Of a DNA stretch of 64,000 nt, positions 12,650 through 23,090 are shown in pieces. The position numbers and the translations under genes were made by a program. This DNA comes from Atherix ibis (taxonomy: Eukaryota > Arthropoda > Insecta > Diptera > Athericidae). The stretch lies in assembly GCA_958298945.1 (NCBI GenBank), contig OY282609.1, positions 9,220,326 to 9,284,325 of the forward strand, read 5' to 3'. The stretch's first letter is position 1. Each line of letters begins with the position of its first letter. The notes beneath the pieces are model-generated. The model was not told the origin of the DNA. It was given only the letters and a program-made list of their open reading frames with translations, and made no database searches.

Positions 12650-13340
12650 AAAATATAAATAAAATTATCCATTACTTGGTTCAGAAAGTACACCCCTGTC
12701 GTTGAACAGCTTTCTAAACATGTATTATATGCAATGCGGTATTTGTTTAGTTTAAAGTTTGCTATTTTATATTATGGATATAAAACTTTCTAAAAATTCA
12801 CACAAAGTTTAGGCTCATTTCTTTCTCGGTGTATACAGCAATGAGCAAAAATATCGTATGTGGGGTTCTGAAACTTTAAAAGTGACCAGTAAATCGGGTG
12901 TACACTTTAGTCTTAAAGTATCATTGACCCGTATTTCTTGAAAGGTTACCATCCCAAGAAATACGGGTCAATGATACCTTAAGAGTTCTGAGGTCTGAAC
13001 TTGCAGATTTTAATCTTGTTAAATTTTATTTGATTAATTTTTAACTTTATTGCTTAATGCCATTGGATTTTTTTTTTTTGCAAATTATAATATTTACTCT
13101 GACAATCCTGAACCTTTTGAGCATTTAAAAGCAGCAATCATCTGTTAAAAAAATAACCAAACTACAACCTGAAATCTGATAAAAATTCATTAAAAATTAC
13201 CTTAGAAAGGATCAAATCCTGCAAGAAGTCTCATGGCACTCATTTAAATAACAGTTCGTACATAATGGCAAGGTCCAAGCAATATAATTAAATAAATCTG
13301 AATTTTAAATTGTTTCGTTTCCAAAGCTCAAATTGAATCA
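12650..13340 (+). mobile_element. Rosa-type mariner relic containing a large hairpin
   Basis: Broken frames give NEQKYRMWGSETLKV near 12840-12885, then YSDNPEPFEHLKAAI near 13090-13140, then CKKSHGTHLNN near 13220-13250. These are C-terminal landmarks of rosa-type transposase. A near-perfect 29-bp inverted repeat (12912-12983) lies in the middle. No intact reading frame remains. Confidence 0.6.
12912..12983. repeat. Long perfect-stem hairpin (29-bp arms, 14-nt loop)
   Basis: The arms 12912-12940 and 12955-12983 pair over 29 positions with one mismatch, which would be a G-U pair in RNA on one strand. The loop is aaaggttaccatcc. Size and shape resemble a precursor microRNA hairpin, but the near-perfect pairing inside a transposon relic also fits a recent inverted duplication. 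Confidence 0.8.
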
Positions 13341-16300
13341 TTCATTAAAAATTAATTTTGAGAATTTTCTTTAAAAAAAAAAAATAATATTATTTTCCAT
13401 TAATTGCATAAAAAATATAACAACATAAAAAATTTCATCAAAATTCTTAATTTGAAGTGAGTTTTATTCAACTTAACTTTTCGCAACACAAATTGTATAA
13501 CCCGGCTAACAAAACTATAGAAGAATCACAAAGTTTTAGTTAAATAGCTTGAAATTGTTTTGGATCATAGCAAAAAAAAAAGAAGAAACTCTTCTTTTGG
13601 ATAGTGTTTTTCCATAGCAAAACTATTGAGATCATGTGCATTGATGTGCTTACATCTTAATAGAGAAGAAAATGAAAACTAAAAAATGGGACAATATATC
13701 TTGCGTGAAAGAAAATTTTCACCTTTAAATTAGGTCTTATGTTAATGTTGTGCCGTTGTACGTAAAGAAACCTTTTTTATTTTATTTTTTTGCACAGAAT
13801 TAAATGTTGCTGAATCAGTTCATAGACAAAATTTTTATCATCTTTCCTTTTAGTTTCTCATTTTAACATTTGTACTTTTTATATATTATTTGATACACGA
13901 GAATGTTATTATTCAATTTTGTTATAAATTAACAATTTGACCAAAATGGTATATCCAAAAACAACTACAAAAAATAATAATAGTAATAAAGTGCAATAAC
14001 ACCAAAAAAAATTAAAAAAAAGAAGGAAATTTTCTATAATTTTCTATAATTCTCAACAAATAAAAAAAAAAAGAAATCTTTTTAAACTCAAATAATCATA
14101 ATCCGCCCACTATCAAATTTTCCGCTTATCATATACAGACTACCCATAAATCATAATATGCGTCATTGAAGTAATAATCGGGCAAACAATATTCGTTATA
14201 ATAATTTTTGTCATCTCCGTCATCATCAAAAACATTTCATATTATTGCCAGTAGCATATTACAAGGAGGTCCCCCCCCCCCCTTTTTTTAGTGCACTCTC
14301 TCTTGGAAGAAATTCCCAAGAAGAAATACAAAGACGTATCACTGATATATGGTGGAATGTGTGTTCACATAACATCCACCATCCATAGGGTAGTGGCTGT
14401 TGAGTGGTGATGATGGCAGTCTGTATGGTTAAAAGATTGAAGGTGCAGGCAAATGACGCACTCAAGACTTATATAGCGATGGCTATAAAATTGAGAATAA
14501 CAGTAACCTTAGACATTTATTAAATGCCCGTTACGAGGGTGGTCTGATCCTTTTTTTTTTACTTTTTGTAGAGAGAACTGACTATTTGAAAGGCCTGCTG
14601 TTACCATTTCAGTATTAAATATTCACGTACATATTTAAAAGACATAAATGCCGTTCATACAAGGACTTTCTGATATATTGTACGTATATGTACTAAAATT
14701 CGAGTACTCATACAGTTATAGTAGAATGCGCAGACACCTAGAAAGTGTTAGCTTTAATAGCATATTCAAGTGGGAAAAGTTTTACGAGAACTTTCCAATA
14801 AAACCCATTCAAAATAGTGAAAGAATCTGTGTAAAAAGTTTATGTACTTTGAAAAAAAAAACTATCCACAAAAACTCGACTGTCCAACCCTGAATCACAT
14901 CCTAAACATTTCCTACAATTTCAGCCACTAAACGTCATCTAAAGATGGGGCAGAATATTAAAGCTGGAATATGTTCACACTCATTTTGTCATTCGCTCGT
15001 TTGTGTGCATAAGTGGTCTGGCGGTCAAGGGGGAACTTTCGATCCCTTCGCTAAAGTTCTGTGCAGCATTTATAGTAAATACAGACTTTATCTGTGGTAC
15101 GTATTCAATATTATGCCCTCATCTCACAAATACAAGCACGAACAACATCCTACAATGGCACCAAACAAACATAAAACCAGCCCAGGCCACACACTAAATC
15201 AACCCTCACTAGAATCAACCCCACCCACTCCAAAATCAACTTAATCTAGACTAGACCAGACTGAACCGAACCAAACCAGACTGTATCAGTTAGCATCCAT
15301 CCCTTCATGGTGGGATTTGTAATTTTTCAAGGTTTTATTATTGTTCTTTGGCGTTCTTTGCATTTTCATCAGCTTGTTGGTATCGCAACCACCACCAGCC
15401 TTACGCTTCGCTGGTGAACAAGACACCTTACCTTTCAGAGGCAAATACTGGAAGAAAAACTTGATGATAAATACACAACGGTTCACAGAATCTCCGCCTT
15501 TACAAGTGTAGTCAAGTTCAGTGCAGAGCGAACGGTGGAGCTTTGAAGGGCGCAATCCACAAAAGTTAAACAAAGAATTGGAAAATGTTAAGGGCAGAGT
15601 TGTAGAAAAACTCCCTTTTGGAATGTTCTTTTTTTTTGCTTTTCTTTTTTTACCAAAACCAAGGTAATTAATAAAATTCAGTTTGGTGAGAGTGTAGTGG
15701 TTATCTTGAAAAAGTTCAATAACTACAAAAAAAAAAACAGACGAAAATAAAAATATTATTCACCCATTAAAATGCATCCCCATAACAGTAACGAATTCCG
15801 TTCCAATTACCCAAAATATGGGGTTGAATGAAAAGACAAACAAGATTCCTTAAACTTACCAAAAAAAAAAAAAAAATTTAATACTTTGGGGAGGATTTTC
15901 TTTTGTGTTCAAACAACGAAAGGTAAAAATTCGTCGTGATTTGTTTTGGTACGAAACGTGAACGTGACTGAACGGAATAGTGTAACGACCAAAAATATTT
16001 CTTCAAATTTCTATATTTAGAAAAATTTCCAGTCTACCTTTACATAGAAGATCGAAGAGGTAAGAAAATAAATATTGTATTTTGGATTACTTTGAAGGAA
16101 GAAATTAAACTTATTTTGTTGCAGGACTTTTATAGAAAAACCACCGTTCTCCAATGTGAGGATTGGAAGAAAAAAAATTCTAAATATGGCGTGCAGTGAC
16201 ATTTTTTATACTTTCTTCTTTTTCAGTTTTTGTCTCAACTTTAAGAAGTATACGAATTTCCCGGATACTAAATAACGTTGAAAGAAGATTTAATTCGATT

Positions 16301-16689
16301 CCCTAAAGTAGTTATATAAATAACGAAAACTTTTTTTACTATGGTTTCCACTAAAGAGTCCTTCGAGAATCCAAATTATGAGTGCATAAACTTTCGTTAT
16401 AATAATAAAAAAAAATTACTAATCGAAAATATCCTTCGTGGTTCTTTAGTAGTTCAAATGATAGTACTTTGTCTTATAAGAATATTGAATAGCAAAAACC
16501 GGAGGAATATTATTTTTCATTAAGTTACAACTACTAAATATGCATGACATAATTCTTAATATAAACAATTACTTAACAATGTTATTAAGTCGATTTGTTA
16601 TTGTATGAAAATATTGAGCTTTTTTTTGAATATTACAAATCAGATTTTCATAACATTAACATAGAATCTGATATTGAGAGTATCTTTTG
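13341..16689. other. Intergenic stretch with a less A/T-rich block at ~14.95-15.6 kb
   Basis: Mostly A/T-rich with a 12-13-bp C run near 14270. The block 14945-15600 is visibly less A/T-rich. Its minus strand carries a 95-codon frame (15286-15573) with several Cys and a possible splice donor (gtaagg after CTGAAAG near 15443). No acceptor or homology was recognised, so it is not called as a gene. Confidence 0.45.
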
Positions 16690-17150
16690 AGTTTAGATAA
16701 TAATAATAATCAAACCACCTCGACCAATGCGAGCTCTTTTGTGGTGAATAACCCTAACTCAGATAATAGTAATATTGAGCCTTTTATATCATATAGGCTG
16801 GTAGGCGGAAATCTCGTAGAGATCAGGGAATCCAAAACCAAGATACTGAAGTCTCTGGACTCGCAATCGCAAAGTAGATGCTTCGACGGTTCATCATCTT
16901 TAGAGCGAAAATGACAAATTGTCATATCACATTTGCCCATTTTATTAAGATGATATTATAACAGACAATGGCCAGTGAGTAGCCTTAGGTCTGGGTTGTT
17001 GAGTTTCAGAACCCCCAAACAGTAATTTTTTTAGAGTGATTCATGTTCTGAGAGTTGTCCCAGTATGAGCTTTTGAGCACGCGTACTTAGGACTCTATTA
17101 TAGACTTTTTGGCCTCATAAAGGTTCTCGTACAATAAACGGAGTGTTTGC
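16690..17150 (-). mobile_element. Non-LTR retrotransposon relic, RNase H/C-terminal part
   Basis: On the minus strand the pieces LRLLTGHCLL, then YHLNKMGKCDMTICHF, then DDEPSKHLLCDCES resemble the RNase H end of arthropod non-LTR elements: an LTGH block followed by a Cys/His tail of the form CRFC...EHLLCEC. The open frame at 16710-16940 covers the tail. Stops lie upstream. Clade assignment (Jockey, I or R1-like) cannot be made from this fragment. Confidence 0.62.
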
Positions 17151-17214
17151 TTCCCTTTTTGTAAGTTTTTCTGCTAGATAATATTGTAACTTAACCTTCA
17201 ATGTCTGCTTTGGG

Positions 17215-17750
17215 AAATAAAGTTAAATTAAAGACACCAAGTTCAGATTTCGATGCTTTTTTTTAAATAATATTGATTAGTCGAAAAAGTTCGTGGTATT
17301 TTTGGAATAAAATAGAGATTCTAAAATTAGAGCGTTGAAATCAACTTAATCGAACCAAATATTCTTAATTATTATCGAAATTAAAGACAGCAAGTTCAGA
17401 TGTTGATGCTTTTTTTTATACAATAATATTGATTAGTCGAAAAAGTTCGTGGTATTTTTGAAATAAAATAGAGGCGCCTAAATTAGAGCATTGAAATGAA
17501 CTTATTCGAAGCAAATATTCTCAATTATTTTCGAAATTAAAGACACCGAGTTCAGATTTTGATGATTTTTTTATAATATTGATTGGTCGAAAAAGTTCGT
17601 GGTATTTTTGGGGCAAAATAGAGACGCTCAAATTAGAGCGTTGATATCAACTTAATCGAACCAAATATTCTCAATTATTATCGAAATTAAAGACACCAAG
17701 TTCAGATTTTGATGCTTTTTTATAATATTGAGTTACAATGCAACTAGTGG
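17215..17750. repeat. Tandem array, ~151-bp satellite, four units (array 2)
   Basis: The units align on aagttcagat at 17239, 17392, 17548 and 17698, a spacing of 150-156 bp. They are the same repeat as array 1 at 12.05 kb. Immediately right of the array, at 17783-17816, the unit's core (attggttagtcgaaaaagtt plus cgtgg) reappears in inverted orientation, next to a rosa-type relic. Confidence 0.87.
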
Positions 17751-17779
17751 TTACTGAGTTATTTGCTTTTAACTCCATC

Positions 17780-18590
17780 TGTCCAAAAAACACCACGAAC
17801 TTTTTCGACTAACCAATAAAACATTATGCAAATGGCCGCCATAAAACTTTTTATAGCATTTGATTCTTTGGTGGTATTGTAAGTATTGATGACTTTTTCA
17901 CCAATTTCGGACTGTAATTCGGTCATAACTTTACGAATGTTATTTTTTAAACGGTTTTTAAAATTTGAGTATTATTTTCGAAAATAAAATTGTTCGAGAA
18001 ATATTTAAAGAAAAACTCTGACGGGGTCAAATCGCACGATCTTGGAGGCCAATTGACATTATCAAATTTTGATATAATGTATTTTGGGGAAAATTTATTG
18101 TGGTGCTATTTTGTTACACCAACTTATGGTCCAGATTTAAATATTCAAGGTCAGGACAAACATAAATCGGTCATCATACGGACAGAACGATCAGAATTGA
18201 CGGTAACAGTTACTCCTTCTTCATTTTCAAAGACAAACAAACCTTCAGACCAAAATGCATACAAGACAGTCACTTTTTGTGGATACAATAGCTTCTCCAC
18301 AGTTACTCTTAAGTTTTCAGAGCCTCATATATGGTACATTTAAAAGAAATGGGCCTCCATCGGTGAAAAAAATTTTATTTGAAAAATCAACATTTAAAAC
18401 GTGGAGTTTTAAAACCAAATCGGCATATCTCCTATGCATTCCATAATCGTTGTTCGGTGCTTAAACATGTCATAATGTAAAAATGTAAATTATAAACTAT
18501 GATAAACAAATGCCATCTTGGATAATATGTATGTTTGACAGCTGTCAAATGACAGAGCTGCACTTTATGAACTACGAAATCTTTTTTTTT
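17780..18590 (-). mobile_element. Rosa-type mariner relic
   Basis: Read on the minus strand: a 5' leader containing gacagctgtcaaacata near 18530, then DFSNKIFFTD near 18370-18400 (first catalytic block), then YPQKVTVLYAFW and GVTVTVNSDRS near 18190-18290, then DNVNWPPRSCDLTP near 18010-18060, then RKVMTELQSEIGEKVIN near 17890-17940. The order matches a rosa-type transposase. Frames are broken. The left edge carries the inverted satellite core. Confidence 0.72.
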
Positions 18591-20603
18591 TTTTTAATTT
18601 CAGGATAAAAGAAATTTTACCGATATGGGTTTTATTTCTAGCTGTATTTGAAATATTTTTTTTTAATCATTTTAACCGGATTTGCATAACTTTTATCAGT
18701 TAAGCTTACGCAATTTCACTATTATTTATAGGAATATCCGCACTTATATTTAAAAAAAAGAGCGCTATCATAAAAAAAAAACATTTTTTTTTTTGCTAAT
18801 AAAATTATATTACATAATAAAGTACATAAGTTTTTGTTTCAAAATATACAAAAAATCTACCAAAAAAGATATTTTGCAAATAAAAACTTTTATATTTATA
18901 GACGACCTTTGTAATTTATTATTAAAAAAAAAACGCAAAATCGTATGCAAATAAATCTTATAAGAATTCAGAAGAAAAATTCAGTACGGAAGTTATAAAA
19001 TTTTATACAAAAAAGAAATGAGAGCGCACCAAAATAGTTTTTGTTTTGTTTTTCAATAAAAAATTACCACTTTAATTTTTTTGCAACAAAAAAAAAATTT
19101 AACAATAAATAAAATCACATCCAAAATGTCCGAATATACACCAATTCCATAAATTTATTTACAATATTTATTGGCATTGCGAAAAAATAAAATAAGAAAA
19201 AATTAAATGACATTTAAAATAAATGCATATGGAAAAAATATCCACAACTGATACTCTCGTATTTGCTTTATGGTAAATAATATTTATTGTATATAAATAA
19301 AATTATTAAATTATTAACACCTCTGGTATAAGAGGGACAGAAGATAAGCAAAGCACTCTCAGCAAAAATAGAGTGAATGAAATGAGAAAAAAATAAACAA
19401 TTATCACTGACTCAGAGATTTACGTATTTTTTTATTTTTTTTTGAACGGATATTATAGGAGAATTTATTCATAATATCGCATCTATGCAAACATATGTGT
19501 ACACGTACGAGTATGTATGGATTTGAAAGTCAGTTAATATACATACTACTGAGGAGGAGGAGGAGCTGGCTAGTATGGCATTTTATCTACAATTGTTTTT
19601 TTTTTTGCATTTCAGTTAATGTTTTTGACAATGAAAAAAAAACAACAACAATACTGATTGTACTGAATTTTATCATATTTTCATTTCTCTATTTCGTATA
19701 CACACACACATACAGATAGTCTATTTAATAATGTTCTTTTTTCCTTCTGGATGAGCATGTACTTATATATGGTAGATATAATTAATATAATAATACAATA
19801 TATGTAATGACAATGACTCATATTGAATAAGTTTGAAAATTAATAATTGACTTTAATTCGCTCTTAATTTACGGCTTTTTTGAATATTAATTTTAAAGTT
19901 CATCCACCTGGAAGGAAGATGATAAAGTTTAGTGTAATTTTTTTTTTTTTTATTTCAGAGAAATTATTTTTTGTTTAAGTTTTTAATTTTATCAAAATAA
20001 AAAAAAACCTCGATTTATAAAAACAAAAGTTATATTTAAAAAATAAAAAAAATATTTTTAAAAAATCTAGTTTGTATCAACCAAAAAAAAAACCAACAAA
20101 CTATGTGAAGCTTTCAATATTCTAGTGAATTGGCTAGGCTAGTAGCATTCCGTCTCTACAATTTATTTCACTGTAATGGTAGGAAAACAATAAAACTGAC
20201 AACTGCATGCAATCGGAACGTCAAAATTCTAAAATCTTCACAGTCTTATGCGAATGCACAAAACTTCAACTGTTTTATCACCGAAAAAATAAATTATGAA
20301 TTGGTGGTTGCTGGTACTACGGTCGCTGAATAGCAAACTTTCAATTTTCAAGTCACGAATAGCAATTTAGTTTGCGACCTATGCATCCTTCTGCGTGATG
20401 GATGAGCAAGGAACTATGCATCCTTCTGCGTGATGGATGAGCAAGGATTTCAGCAACGATTTGTTTTTTATTTATTTCTCTTTTAATAGTAATCAATCAA
20501 TAGTGTTTATTTCAATTGCAATTGTTCAATTCAGATTTTTCTAGCGGCCTTGTTTTCTTGTCTATGTCCTTGGATGCGTCAGCCATTTTCTCGTTGAATA
20601 TTA
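18591..20603. other. A/T-rich spacer with a 35-bp tandem duplication
   Basis: No gene recognised. At 20379-20448 a 35-bp segment beginning ctatgcatccttctgcgtga is present twice in tandem with no visible difference. Confidence 0.55.
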
Positions 20604-21598
20604 CCAGGTCTATAAGCTTAAATCCGCTGTTTGGTCATAGATGGCGTGAGTGAACGTATTAAGCTACCATGGATACGCCAAACTTTTTTTTTAATGAGTT
20701 TGACATCTGTCAACATTAATCAGTGCACATTGTTTCGTACAATAACATACATGCTTCCTTTGGTAATCATGTCTAGTTTTGTGCCAGAAAAATAGCATAT
20801 GCGGGGCGAGAAACTCTGCTGTTTTGCTTCAATTTGAAGAAATCGTCTGCCGAATCGCATCGAATGCTTATGGAGGCCTATGGTGACAGTGCTTTATCGG
20901 AAACAATGTGCCGACATTGATTTCGTCGGTTCAAAGACGGCAATTTTGTCTTGTGGGACAAGAAGCGTGAAAATCGGCCTAGGAAGGTTGAGGACCATCA
21001 ATTGCAGGCTCTTTTGGATGACGACGATACCCAATCGCAAAAAATTGCTCGCGGAGCAATTGGGTATTACTCAACCAGCCATTTCCATGCGTCTGCATGC
21101 CATGGGGAAGATTTAAAAGATCGGAAAATGGGTGCCGCATGAATTGAACGATAGGCAGATGGAGCGACGCCAAAACACATGCGAAATCTTGCTCGCCAGA
21201 CAAAAAAGAAAGGCGTTCCTGCATCGGATTGTGACAGGCGACGAAAAGTGGATATATTTCGAGAATCCTAAACGCAAGAAATCGTGGGTTGATAACGGCC
21301 AACCATCAACATCTTCCCCAAGACCAAATCGCTTCGGACGGAAGACGATGCTGTGCGTTTGGTGGGATCAGAAGGGTACCGTCTACTATGAGATGTTGAA
21401 ACCTGGTGAAACTGTCAATGCCCACAGCTACCACCAACAACTGATCAAATTGCACCGTGCACTGCGTGAAAAAAGGACGGATTATCAACAAAGACATGAC
21501 AAGCTAATTTTCCTCCACGACAACGCACCATCGCACATGTCAAAAATGGTCCGAAACTACTTGGAGACACTCAACTGGGAGGTGCTACCCCACCCCAC
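20604..21598 (+). mobile_element. Mos1-like (mauritiana) mariner, 5' three-quarters, dead
   Basis: A TA at 20602-20603 is followed by a terminal repeat (ccaggtctataagctt...). The start codon is at 20769 (MSSFVPEK), with a stop and frameshifts soon after. Downstream the frame 21132-21598 reads WVPHELNDRQMERRQNTCEI (from 21126), GDEKWIYF (first Asp), CVWWDQKGTVYYEML and FLHDNAPSHMSK (second Asp). A TAA stop near 21114 sits where the 60-kb copy has GAA. The element ends abruptly after LNWEVLPHPT, before the third Asp, and continues without a break into a different mariner. Confidence 0.87.
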
Positions 21599-22055
21599 TT
21601 ATTATGAGTTTCTGCCACAGGGTAGAACGGTCAATAACGAATACTCGTATTACCTGCAAGTTATGCTCAAGTTGCGCGAAGCAATCCGCCAGAAACGCCT
21701 GGATTTTTGGAGGAACTAAAATTGGCTTTTGCACCATAATAATGCCCCTGCTTAAGCATCGTTGCTTGTGCGCGAATTTTTGGGCAAAAACAACACACTA
21801 CCAATGCCGCAGCCACCGTATTCCCCAGATCAGGCCCCTTGTCACTTTTTCTTGTTCCCGAAACTGAAGAACCCGATGAAAGGACGACGCTACACTACGA
21901 TTGAGGAGATAAAGACGGCATCGAAGAAGGAGGTGAACAAGATCACGAAAAATTATTTTTTGAAGTGCTTCGAGGATTGGAAAAAATGTTGGCACAAGTG
22001 TATAATATCTGATGGGGATTACTTGGAAGGGGACAAACTAGATATTCATGAATAA
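21599..22055 (+). mobile_element. Family A mariner 3' part fused to the Mos-like element
   Basis: From tattatgagtttctgccaca onward the sequence is family A: YEFLPQGRTVNNEY, then QVMLKLREAIRQK, a stop, then YSPDQAPCHFFLFPKLKNPM, TIEEIKTASKKEV, CFEDWKKCWHKCIISDGDYL and DIHE with a stop. The third catalytic Asp is His (APCH). The first ~40 codons are read in frame as a continuation of the Mos-like protein (frame 21132-21719). It ends at the stop codon; the family's 3' terminal repeat is absent. Confidence 0.87.
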
Positions 22056-22964
22056 ATATTGTGGAAACAGATCTTTCAGTTAGTAATATATTAAAAATAT
22101 TACTAATTTTTCATTTAACAATAAAAAGATTTTTAAAAAAGTTATTAAATATCTGGCATATTTTCTTTAAAATACTCTTCGACGCCGAGTATCTAATTAA
22201 AAATTTTAGTGGATTAGTTAATTTTTTATTACTAAAAAGACAATTTCATATTGTACCATTATAGATCATTGATAAAATATTTTATCACGCGCGTAACCAT
22301 TAAAAAATCGGCATGAAAGATAATTTCCATTAAAAAATTTACGTGCAAACAGCAGCCATTTTGTACTCATACTTGTACCGGTTAATTTTCGAAAAAATTT
22401 GCCTCACCAAAAATAATTATTGACCATAACAAAAATTAAAGAGAAAAATCGTATTTATATGAATGTGATTTTTACTCTAGATTTATTAATTTTATCATAT
22501 TTCACCTGACCACCAGTAAATAAATAAATGAGCGAAAATTATTTTTTTTTTTTTTCTACGTTCAAAAAAAGTTGAGAAATAAATCTATTTTCGTCTATAA
22601 TAAAGTAGTTTCGGATGACTTTAATAATAATATGAATTAAAATAAAAATGTCTGAACATTCTTCCCCTCAAAAATAACATTTCTCTTTGTTCGAAATTTG
22701 CTTTCATATTCATTCACTAATAAAATTGTGCTTTCATCATTGACGATGGACTTTTGCAAATATAAAATGGCAAGTCATTTTTGTTTTTTTTTTCCAACTA
22801 AAACAAATACCAATAAATTCGTATTTTCTCTAAAATTGAATTGGTGTTCCTTTGCAAATATTGTAGTAAAAATACTTTGTAGTATAGGAAAATGTACTAT
22901 TAGAAATTTTTTTGGTTATTATTATGAGTGCAAACAAACTTAAATTTATGTAAAATCTTATAAC
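22056..22964. other. A/T-rich spacer
   Basis: A/T-rich. No gene, repeat or RNA feature recognised. Confidence 0.55.
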
Positions 22965-23090
22965 AGGTTGTCCATTTTGTAGGTCAGAAATTACAGTCCT
23001 GTTATGTGACAGCTGTCAAACATATGTGCCATCCAAGGATATATTTATTTAGTTTGAGGTTTGCCAACTTTCGAATTCAATTTTCTTTTT
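22965..23090 (+). mobile_element. Rosa-type mariner 5' leader fragment
   Basis: The segment reading gacagctgtcaaacata followed by ...ccatccaagg matches, in the same relative order, the 5' leader of the rosa relic on the minus strand at 18500-18590. It is followed by the A/T-rich minisatellite and then, at 25725, by transposase sequence of the same type. This suggests one element split by the array. Confidence 0.55.

Noticed and set aside
16960..17000. ITDNGQ-like plus-strand reading as an LTR-element integrase motif
   Set aside because: The minus strand gives a longer and ordered match to a non-LTR RNase H tail over the same bases, so the plus-strand match is probably chance.
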